A stretch of 36,268 nucleotides of DNA from Pseudomonadota bacterium (lineage in GTDB: Bacteria > Pseudomonadota > Gammaproteobacteria > Xanthomonadales > Xanthomonadaceae): positions 1 to 36,268 of the forward strand of contig JAEWNA010000358.1 in the NCBI GenBank assembly GCA_023392975.1, in the 5' to 3' direction. The translations under genes were made by a program, and so were the position numbers. Under the pieces are notes generated by a model that worked only from the letters and a program-made list of their open reading frames with translations, made no database searches and was not told the origin of the DNA. Below are positions 8,474 to 14,515 of this stretch, in pieces (within the stretch, counting starts at the first letter, position 1; each line of letters begins with the position of its first letter).

Positions 8474-9143
8474 CGGGCGCGGCGATGCGGTAGCCGATGC
8501 CGTGGCGGGTCTGGATCAGCGGCACCTCGAACGGCTTGTCGACCATGGCGCGCAGGCCGTGGATGTGCACGCGCAGGCTGTCGGAATCCGGCAGCTCCTC
8601 GCCCCAGACCCGGGTCTCGAGTTCCTGCCGGGTGACGACGGCTGGCGAGGCCTCCATCAGCGCCTGCAGGATCTTCAGCGCGGTCGGGTTGAGTTGCAGC
8701 AGCTTGCCCTGGCGGCGCACTTCGAGGGTGTCGAGGTTGTATTCCAGATCGCCCGTTTCCAGCACCCGGCTCTGCACGCCCTTGCCGCGGCGGGCCAGCG
8801 CGTTGAGCCGGACCTCGACTTCCTGCAGCGCGAACGGCTTGATCAGGTAGTCGTCCGCGCCCGAATCGAAGCCGGCGATCTTGTTGTCCAGGCTGTCGCG
8901 GGCGGTGAGCATCAGCACCGGCGTCTGCTTGCGGGCGTCGCCGCGCAGCTTGCGGCAGACCTCCAGCCCGTCCATGCCCGGCAGGTTGAGGTCGAGCACG
9001 ATGGCGTCGAAGTCGTGCACCACGGCCAGGTGCAGGCCGGTGATGCCGTCCGCGGCGAAATCGACGGTATGGCCGCGGTCCTCCAGGTAGTCGCCGAGGT
9101 TGGCGGCGATGTCCTGGTTGTCTTCGATCACGAGTATGCGCAT
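8460..9143 (-). CDS. OmpR/PhoP-family response regulator
   Basis: A 227-residue DNA-binding regulator, partner of the adjacent kinase. The receiver domain (1-115) has acidic residues Glu7/Asp8, phospho-acceptor Asp51 in VLDLNLPGMDG, a conserved Thr80 and Lys102 in YLIKPFA. The C-terminal winged helix (about 130-222) shows the RVHIHGLRAMVDKPF recognition region and the wing ending TRHGIGYRI. GAGGA lies about 10 bases upstream of the ATG. It is first in a two-gene operon read leftward from the 9144-9487 intergenic region. Confidence 0.93.
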   Translation of the reverse strand: MRILVIEDNQDIAANLGDYLEDRGHTVDFAADGITGLHLAVVHDFDAIVLDLNLPGMDGLEVCRKLRGDARKQTPVLMLTARDSLDNKIAGFDSGADDYLIKPFALQEVEVRLNALARRGKGVQSRVLETGDLEYNLDTLEVRRQGKLLQLNPTALKILQALMEASPAVVTRQELETRVWGEELPDSDSLRVHIHGLRAMVDKPFEVPLIQTRHGIGYRIAAPDASS

Positions 9144-9487
9144 GGGGAGGGTCCTCGGAAGTCATCACTCGGACCGGACGATCCGCGGTCGGTTCCCCGC
9201 GGACGCCCGGCGCGGCGCGACGGCCATTCTGTCACACGCCTTCCGGCGCACCGCGGCGACGTGAGGACGTTCGTCGCCTGCGCCGGAGACCGGGCATGCG
9301 ACCAAAAAACGGCCCGGACGACATGCGCCATCCGGGCCGAAGCATGGGTGTCACCCCGATTGGCCGGTCCCGCATTGCGCCCTGACGAGGATGGGAATGA
9401 CAAGGAACGGCCCGGACACGCTACGCCCGGATCGATTAAAGCGTCGTTAAAAAGCCGTGACAATGCGTCCTGCAAAGGCCGGGCGAA
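9144..9487. other. Intergenic region between regulator and rimK-like gene
   Basis: 344 bases without a credible gene. It must hold the promoter for the two-component operon and contains a strong minus-strand terminator (9304-9339, listed separately) that ends the rimK-like transcript before it reaches the regulator. I see no clear -35/-10 pair or operator repeat in the remainder. Confidence 0.5.
9304..9339 (-). terminator. Rho-independent terminator of the rimK-like gene
   Basis: On the minus strand CGGCCCGGA pairs with TCCGGGCCG around a 12-base loop, followed by six T (A-run at 9304-9309 on the plus strand). It lies about 150 bases after the ATP-grasp gene's stop. Confidence 0.85.
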
Positions 9488-10390
9488 TCATTTCCTTTTC
9501 GGCGATCTTGACTTCTTTTGAATGCTTTTTTCGATCAATTCGACGATCTTGCCGGCCACATCGACCCCGGTCGCACCCTCGATGCCCTCGAGTCCCGGGG
9601 AGGCGTTGACCTCCAGGACGAGCGGTCCGCGACGCGCCCGGATCAGGTCCACCCCGGCCACGCCCAGCCCCAGCGCCCGCGCCGCGCGCACCGCGACCGC
9701 GCATTCGTCGGCGTCGGCCACCACCGCCTCGGCACTGCCCCCGCGATGCAGGTTCGAGCGGAAGTCGCCCGGCGGCGCCTGCCGGCGCATCGCCGCCACC
9801 ACCTCGTCGCCGACCACGAAGCAGCGCAGATCGGCGCCTTCGGCCTCCGCGATGAACTCCTGCACGAGGAAGTTGGCGTACAGCCCGCGCAGAGCCTCGA
9901 CCACGCTGCGCGACGCCGACGGCTTCTCGGTCAGGATCACGCCCGCGCCCTGGGTGCCCTCGTTGAGCTTGATCACGTGCGGCGGCGCGCCGAGCATCGA
10001 CAACAGGTCGGCGGTGTCGTCGGGGTTGTCGCCGAACACCGTCACCGGCATGCCGATGCCCTCGGCCGCGAGCCGCTGGTGCGCCTGCAGCTTGTCGCGG
10101 GCGCGGGCGATGGCCTCCGCGCCGTTCGGGGTGACGCTGCCCATCAGTTCGAACTGGCGCAGCACCGCGCAGCCGTAGCGCGTGACCGAGGCGCCGATCC
10201 GCGGCAGCACGGCCTCGTAGCCCGAGATCGACCGCCCCTTGTAGTGCATGTCGAAGCCGTCGGTGGAGATCCGCATGTAGCAGCGCAGCGGATCCAGCAC
10301 GCGCGCGCTGTGCCCGCGCACGCGCGCGGCCTCGACCAGCCGCCGGGTCGAATACAGCTTGCTGTTGCGGGAGAGGATGGCGAGTTTCAT
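9488..10390 (-). CDS. rimK: RimK-type ATP-grasp ligase (ribosomal protein S6 glutamate ligase)
   Basis: A 300-residue cytosolic ATP-grasp enzyme. In E. coli RimK adds glutamates to the C-terminus of ribosomal protein S6. The start MKLAILSRN..LYSTRRLVEAA, the Mg/ATP-binding segment with HVIKLNEGTQGAGVIL, the catalytic LVQEFI.EA.GADLRCFVVG and the terminal LVLEVNASPGLEGIE metal-binding motif (E and N) all match this family. The length is typical for RimK. GGAGCGCCCGC precedes the ATG. A short Lys/Arg-rich tail follows. It is the last core gene before the island boundary. RimK-like paralogues acting on other substrates cannot be excluded. Confidence 0.9.
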   Translation of the reverse strand: MKLAILSRNSKLYSTRRLVEAARVRGHSARVLDPLRCYMRISTDGFDMHYKGRSISGYEAVLPRIGASVTRYGCAVLRQFELMGSVTPNGAEAIARARDKLQAHQRLAAEGIGMPVTVFGDNPDDTADLLSMLGAPPHVIKLNEGTQGAGVILTEKPSASRSVVEALRGLYANFLVQEFIAEAEGADLRCFVVGDEVVAAMRRQAPPGDFRSNLHRGGSAEAVVADADECAVAVRAARALGLGVAGVDLIRARRGPLVLEVNASPGLEGIEGATGVDVAGKIVELIEKSIQKKSRSPKRK

Positions 10391-10472
10391 GCGGGCGCTC
10401 CGGCGCGGCGGGCGGTGCCAGCCTGCCGCGGAATGATGACAGCTCGCATCGACCCCGGCGGCGCCGACAACG

Positions 10473-10500
10473 AAAACGGCGACCTCCGTGGAGGTCGCCG
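10473..10500 (-). terminator. Terminator of the disrupted tRNA-Gly locus
   Basis: An 11-bp perfect stem (CGGCGACCTCC with GGAGGTCGCCG) is followed on the minus strand by TTTTCGTT. It lies 8 bases beyond the tRNA-Gly 3' fragment and in the same orientation, so it is best read as the original tRNA terminator left on the chromosome side of the integrated element. Confidence 0.75.
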
Positions 10501-10508
10501 TCCGGGAT

Positions 10509-10531
10509 TGGAGCGGGTGATGGGAATCGAA
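10509..10531 (-). other. tRNA-Gly 3' fragment; attachment site at the island's left end
   Basis: Read on the minus strand, the sequence ends TTCGATTCCCATCACCCGCTCCA-like: a T-loop TTCGATT, a T-stem 3' half CCCAT, an acceptor 3' half CACCCGC, T73 and an encoded CCA, as in tRNA-Gly with a GCGGGTG acceptor. Upstream on the minus strand the expected T-stem 5' half (ATGGG) is missing and no tRNA body follows, so this is a 23-nt duplicate, not a tRNA gene. Such duplicates are the direct repeats left by tyrosine-recombinase elements that insert in tRNA 3' ends. The intact tRNA should be at the other end, beyond this window. Confidence 0.85.
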
Positions 10532-10591
10532 TCTAAACCCGCTTCACTTCTTTCCAATCAACCACTTACACGTCGATTGGGGCGAAATTTT

Positions 10592-10611
10592 GATACCTTG
10601 GGCGATACCTT
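10592..10611. repeat. Short direct repeat near the attachment site
   Basis: GATACCTT occurs at 10592-10599 and again at 10604-10611, a 12-base period, about 65 bases inside the island from the att core. Short direct repeats at this position can be arm-type integrase or excisionase sites; this is only a suggestion. Confidence 0.3.
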
Positions 10612-10680
10612 AGGAAGCGTTACCGTAGCGCACACATTGTGTCTGCATCAACGGCCGCCCACGCCGACCTCGTCTTCCAC

Positions 10681-11343
10681 TTACGGCACCAAGGCCACCC
10701 CCAACGCGTTGAGAGTCTCGGTCGTCATCAGGCCAGACGCCTTCAATCCATGCGCCGCTTGGAACTTCCGCAGCGCAGCCTTGGTGGGGGGGTCGAATTC
10801 CCCACTGATGGCGCCCGGGTCGTAGCCCTTCGAGAACAGCGCCGCCTGCACCCGCATGACCATCAGCGCGAGCTGGTCCGAGCCTGCGCGTGGCGCAGCG
10901 CCCTTCAGGCTTGGCTCGGTGGCTGTCGACGAGCCATCGTAGTTCGTCCAGCCGTTGCCTTGTGTCGAGCTTGGCTGCAGTGTCGATGTGCTGCTGGCTC
11001 CGGTCGACGATCGCGTGGTTCTGGGCTTCGGCGGCACATAGGGCGCGGGCGCCGGAGGGGGTGGCAAGTAGGTCGACGGAGCCGTCGAGCGATAGCCGCC
11101 ACCACTGCTCGAATAGTGCGAGCTATGGGAACTGTGTGAGCTATGGCTGCTGTGCGAGCGGTGTCCGGCGTAAAGATTGTCGATGCCGACGTTCAACGGC
11201 GCTGTCAGCGTCGTCGCATGTTCGGCGTCATGGAGTGCGAGCGCCGCCAATGCGGCGGAACGCGCATCTGGTGCATCGGCGTCGTGCAGGCTTCCTTGCA
11301 GCGCCGCCAATGCCGAACCCGTCAAACTCAATGCCTTGCGCAT
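10681..11343 (-). CDS. hxsA: His-Xaa-Ser repeat protein HxsA, target of the hxs maturation system
   Basis: A 220-residue protein. Residues 61-78 are six perfect consecutive His-Xaa-Ser units (Xaa = Arg, Ser x4, Tyr). This is the hallmark of HxsA, the presumed substrate of the two radical-SAM proteins next to it. A Ser/Thr/Pro/Gly-rich linker follows (about 79-150), then a peptidoglycan-binding-like domain (about 157-215, with VQAALFSKGYDPG, TKAALRKFQAAHGL and TLNALGV). I chose the ATG at 11343: GGAGGAGGGGG lies directly upstream and it overlaps the end of hxsC by 16 bases. The N-terminal 60 residues are Ala/Leu-rich without a convincing signal peptide and may be a leader. The chemistry on the HxS repeats is not known. 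Confidence 0.9.
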   Translation of the reverse strand: MRKALSLTGSALAALQGSLHDADAPDARSAALAALALHDAEHATTLTAPLNVGIDNLYAGHRSHSSHSSHSSHSSHYSSSGGGYRSTAPSTYLPPPPAPAPYVPPKPRTTRSSTGASSTSTLQPSSTQGNGWTNYDGSSTATEPSLKGAAPRAGSDQLALMVMRVQAALFSKGYDPGAISGEFDPPTKAALRKFQAAHGLKASGLMTTETLNALGVALVP

Positions 11344-12515
11344 TCCCCCTCCTCCAATGTCACAGGAACTATCGACCGGCTGGTCCACTCGGGCGTGACC
11401 CAGCCGAAAAAGCCCGCGCACTGCGACTTCAGCACGCAACCATCGCATGCCGGCAGGTAGTGCTGTTTCCAATCGGAGATGCTGCGCTGCGCGAACGGTC
11501 GCAGTGGCTCAGGCAGCGTGCACAGCGGCAGGTTGTAGAGCGACACCCGCATGCCGCGTCGCGCCAGGAAGCCCACGGCGTCCAGCAGCGGCGGCCCCGC
11601 ATCCATCGGGTCGACCCAGAGCGCATCGCGATGCGCCTTCGCGAACCCGACCGGCTCGGTGCCCATCAGGGCGACATGCTCGACGAATGGCAGATTCCGA
11701 TAGAGATAGCGGGCGATGTCCGGTAGTCGCTCGACCGTCGGCTTCACCAGCACGACGCGCACCTCGATCTTCTGGCCGGCCTCCTGCAGGGCATACAGCC
11801 CCCGCACCGTCTGAGCGAAGGCACCGGGGCGCTGAACGACGTAGTCGTGGAGCCCGTAATGGTCGCCGTAAAGCGGCACGCCCCAGCTCAGCGAAGGATG
11901 CCGATCGCGGAACGACTGCGCATAGCGGCGGTCCTCCAGCAGGCGGCCATTGGACAGGATGTGGACATGCGTATCGGGGAGCGTGCTCGCACAGTGCTCG
12001 ACCAGCCGCACCAGACCGTCGCCCAGCAGCGTTGGCTCGCCGCCGCTCACGGCGAGCGACGGCTCCTCCTTGTCGACGAGGTCCACCAAGTCGAGGAGCT
12101 GTTGCACGCGCCAACCGTCATCGACGTTCCGCGGTGGCTGCGAGCACATCAGGCAGTAGCTGTTGCAGCGTTCGGTCGCGAACAACACGTTGCCGTTGCC
12201 GCCGCGCCGGTAGCGGATTGAGACCTTCGTGCTGCCGGGGCGCAGTTCCACTACGTCGCCCGGCCGGAGGATATCCTGATTGTCGAGCAGCGCAACCTGC
12301 GCCGTTTCCTTGTCGCACGGCGTCTCGGGTCCCGTCACGAAGCCTGCCCAGGGCAGGTGAAGCAATGCGTCGGCGCCAAGCGTCGCGCGCATGTCCAGCA
12401 CCATCCGTTCGAGGGGGAACCTGGCCGATGCAAATTCAGCCAGGCCGGCGACCTTGAACAGTCCGGCGCGCGACCAGCGACCCGACCACCGAACCCTGGC
12501 GTCCAGAGGCAGCAT
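11328..12515 (-). CDS. hxsC: Radical SAM protein HxsC (His-Xaa-Ser system)
   Basis: A 395-residue radical SAM enzyme. The 4Fe-4S/SAM motif is CNSYCLMC (Cys117, Cys121, Cys124), and a glycine-rich GGEPTLLGDG segment follows for SAM binding. Near the C-terminus CDGCVLKSQC (357-366) may hold an auxiliary cluster. The N-terminal 110 residues are unlike most radical SAM proteins and fit the HxsC family architecture. The ATG overlaps the hxsB stop (TGATG), so the genes are coupled. With HxsB it is expected to modify HxsA. Which of the two catalyses which step is unknown. Confidence 0.9.
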   Translation of the reverse strand: MLPLDARVRWSGRWSRAGLFKVAGLAEFASARFPLERMVLDMRATLGADALLHLPWAGFVTGPETPCDKETAQVALLDNQDILRPGDVVELRPGSTKVSIRYRRGGNGNVLFATERCNSYCLMCSQPPRNVDDGWRVQQLLDLVDLVDKEEPSLAVSGGEPTLLGDGLVRLVEHCASTLPDTHVHILSNGRLLEDRRYAQSFRDRHPSLSWGVPLYGDHYGLHDYVVQRPGAFAQTVRGLYALQEAGQKIEVRVVLVKPTVERLPDIARYLYRNLPFVEHVALMGTEPVGFAKAHRDALWVDPMDAGPPLLDAVGFLARRGMRVSLYNLPLCTLPEPLRPFAQRSISDWKQHYLPACDGCVLKSQCAGFFGWVTPEWTSRSIVPVTLEEGECARH

Positions 12516-14014
12516 CAGGCGGCCTCCTCGAATATCGGCGCGGTGCTCCCGCCCGACTGACGCAGGCCCCATCGTTCGAGCACCGCTCGATCGTGATCGC
12601 TGCCCACCTCCCAGCGTTGCAGGAGCAGGTCGAACATCCCCATGTGTTTCGCGCAGAAATCACTGCTCGGACGATGGCCGACCGAGTCACCCTGTCGCGC
12701 GTAATGGTCGATCGGGTCCGCACCGCAAAGCGGGACATAGGCGCAATCGGTGCAGGTCGGCAGCGCCTCGGCGACACCCGCCTCCAACACACGTTGCATC
12801 GCAGACGAGGCAAGCAGTTCGGACACCGGTTGATCCACGCGCCCCATCGCGAAGGTGTGGTCGCCCATTGCTGCGAGCATCCGCGCTTCGTCGGAGGGAT
12901 AGACTTGACCGTCGTAGTCGTAGACGACCGCGCCCAGCCCGGCACCGGTCGGCGAGCGCAGATCGACATACCCGTGCGAAAAGGGTGTGAGCAGCTGCGA
13001 CATCAGCAGCGCGCCATGGACCTCTTCGAGCGCATATCCCTCTCGATTGACGGCCATGATGTGATCCAGGGCGGTGGCGTAGAAACGCAGGAAGTCGTGG
13101 ATCGAATATCCGCTTCTCGCCTGTGTCCTGCGCGCGAAGCCGTAGGGGCTCAGCGGGCGCAGGAAGATCGCGTGCAGACCCTGCTTCCGATATTCGTCGA
13201 TGATCTCCGTCGGCACGGTCAGGCTGCGCGCAGTCAACGTGGTCAACGCCGACACGGCATCCGCACCTAGCACCTTGCGTCCACGCTCGATGCCCTCGAT
13301 GGTGCGTCGATAGCTGTCGCGTTCTGGACGCGGCCGATTCGCGTTGTGCAGCCACTCCGGACCGTCCAGCGATGTCGACAACTGGAACCCGTGGTCTTTC
13401 ATGAAGGCCAATTGGTCTTCGGTCAGATCGTGCAAAGTCGAAGCGATGACGAAACGGATGTCACGCCCTTCCGATCGATTCCGATACACGACGGCCTCGG
13501 TCAACGCCCGGACCCGGTCGAAGTGGAGCAGCGGTTCGCCTCCCTGGAATTCCACGGTCAAGGTCTTCGACGGCCACTCGAACAAACGGTCGACCGCATG
13601 AGCAGCCGCTTCACCGGCCATGTCGAATCGGGTCTCGGAGGTCGGTTGACGCGAAACCTGGCAATAGGAGCACGTGTGGTGGCAACGCAACGAAACCACG
13701 AATATGTGCAGCGCCGGACCCTCGCGAAGGTATGACTTCCGGGTGAGGTATTGGGACAGCAGTGGTGCCAACGTCGTGCGCGAGGGATCGGCCGCGATCA
13801 GGTGCCTGGCCTCCATCGAAGCGTAGAGCGACTCGTCAGGGTCCAACTCGCCCTCGACCGCCCGATCCAGATCCGACCGGGACAGGATCAGCCAATCGCC
13901 CGCGAGCGAGGTCGCCAGGACACGACTTGGGTCCCATGGCAGTCGGCGAAAGCGCATGGGCAGCAGGCGATATGTCGCGTCGCCCGCAAATTCTTCGCGT
14001 GATGCGAATTTCAC
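12515..14014 (-). CDS. hxsB: Radical SAM protein HxsB (His-Xaa-Ser system)
   Basis: A 499-residue radical SAM enzyme of the peptide-maturase type. The SAM cluster motif CHHTCSYC (Cys111, Cys115, Cys118) is followed by the FQGGEPLLHF glycine motif. The C-terminal Cys421, Cys424, Cys430 and Cys454 form a SPASM-like auxiliary cluster, as in enzymes that modify ribosomally made peptides. I chose the GTG at 14014 because it overlaps the hxsD stop (GTGA), matching the coupling throughout this operon; the longer open frame upstream simply shadows hxsD. The N-terminal 100 residues (LPMRFRRLPWDPSRVL) probably recognise the substrate. Confidence 0.9.
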   Translation of the reverse strand: MKFASREEFAGDATYRLLPMRFRRLPWDPSRVLATSLAGDWLILSRSDLDRAVEGELDPDESLYASMEARHLIAADPSRTTLAPLLSQYLTRKSYLREGPALHIFVVSLRCHHTCSYCQVSRQPTSETRFDMAGEAAAHAVDRLFEWPSKTLTVEFQGGEPLLHFDRVRALTEAVVYRNRSEGRDIRFVIASTLHDLTEDQLAFMKDHGFQLSTSLDGPEWLHNANRPRPERDSYRRTIEGIERGRKVLGADAVSALTTLTARSLTVPTEIIDEYRKQGLHAIFLRPLSPYGFARRTQARSGYSIHDFLRFYATALDHIMAVNREGYALEEVHGALLMSQLLTPFSHGYVDLRSPTGAGLGAVVYDYDGQVYPSDEARMLAAMGDHTFAMGRVDQPVSELLASSAMQRVLEAGVAEALPTCTDCAYVPLCGADPIDHYARQGDSVGHRPSSDFCAKHMGMFDLLLQRWEVGSDHDRAVLERWGLRQSGGSTAPIFEEAA

Positions 14015-14313
14015 GCGCCCGACTCCGCGGCGCCGTTTACCTCTCTCAGGGCCGCCTGCACCAATGTGGCGTGGAGCGTCGCGGTTTCGGCGCGGATCCT
14101 GGCGCGAAGACGCTCGTCCAGCAGGTCGTTTGCGAAGCGTCGGGCGAGATCGGCGGTCTCGATGTCCGCCCGCATCGGCGTCAGCTTCACCTCGACACTC
14201 GCTCCGGAGCGCGTCAGTTCTGCATAGAACTCGCCGGTGTAGCGATGCATCGTCTTGGCGACCATGTCGTCGTCGAACAACGCGGTGTCGACGTCTACGC
14301 GGACCGTGTCCAT
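14011..14313 (-). CDS. hxsD: His-Xaa-Ser system small protein HxsD
   Basis: A 100-residue acidic protein, first gene of hxsDBCA. It starts at the ATG at 14313 with GGGGAGGCAAGGGG upstream. The sequence begins MDTVRVDVDTALFDDDMVAKTMHR, then a beta-rich stretch and two helical segments ending in the 3' overlap with hxsB. Size, position and content agree with HxsD, a small partner of unknown biochemical role that always accompanies HxsB and HxsC. It could act as a peptide-recognition adaptor, as small RRE proteins do in RiPP pathways; that is inference. Confidence 0.82.
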   Translation of the reverse strand: MDTVRVDVDTALFDDDMVAKTMHRYTGEFYAELTRSGASVEVKLTPMRADIETADLARRFANDLLDERLRARIRAETATLHATLVQAALREVNGAAESGA

Positions 14314-14384
14314 CTCGCCCCTTGCCTCCCCATGGCAATGGCCAATGCTGCCCCGAGGCGATATTTCATGCAACTTTTCGCGGC

Positions 14385-14413
14385 GAATTATTCTCTCGTA
14401 ACGCCGAAATCAA
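14385..14413 (-). promoter_or_regulatory. Candidate promoter for hxsDBCA
   Basis: On the minus strand TTGATT and TAATTC are separated by 17 bases, in an AT-rich patch about 70 bases before hxsD. The -10 match is weak, but this is the only AT-rich stretch between the effector stop and hxsD. Confidence 0.3.
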
Positions 14414-14515
14414 TTGAACGCGCCTATTGTTGTATCGCCCCCGCCTGATATCGACGGCATGCGCTTGGGTGCGCCGCCATGGACGACAGATTGCCTTGTT
14501 TCATATCCGCACGTG

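Noticed and set aside
10509..10531. A functional tRNA-Gly gene
   Set aside because: Only the 3' 23 nt are present; the T-stem 5' half, anticodon and D arms are absent.
11110..11163. A CRISPR-like or tandem DNA repeat
   Set aside because: The periodic sequence is nine-base codon usage of the His-Xaa-Ser units in hxsA; there are no spacers and no cas genes.
12391..12990. Plus-strand Arg/Pro-rich frames opposite hxsB and hxsC
   Set aside because: Shadow frames of the radical SAM genes with no initiation signals or recognisable content.
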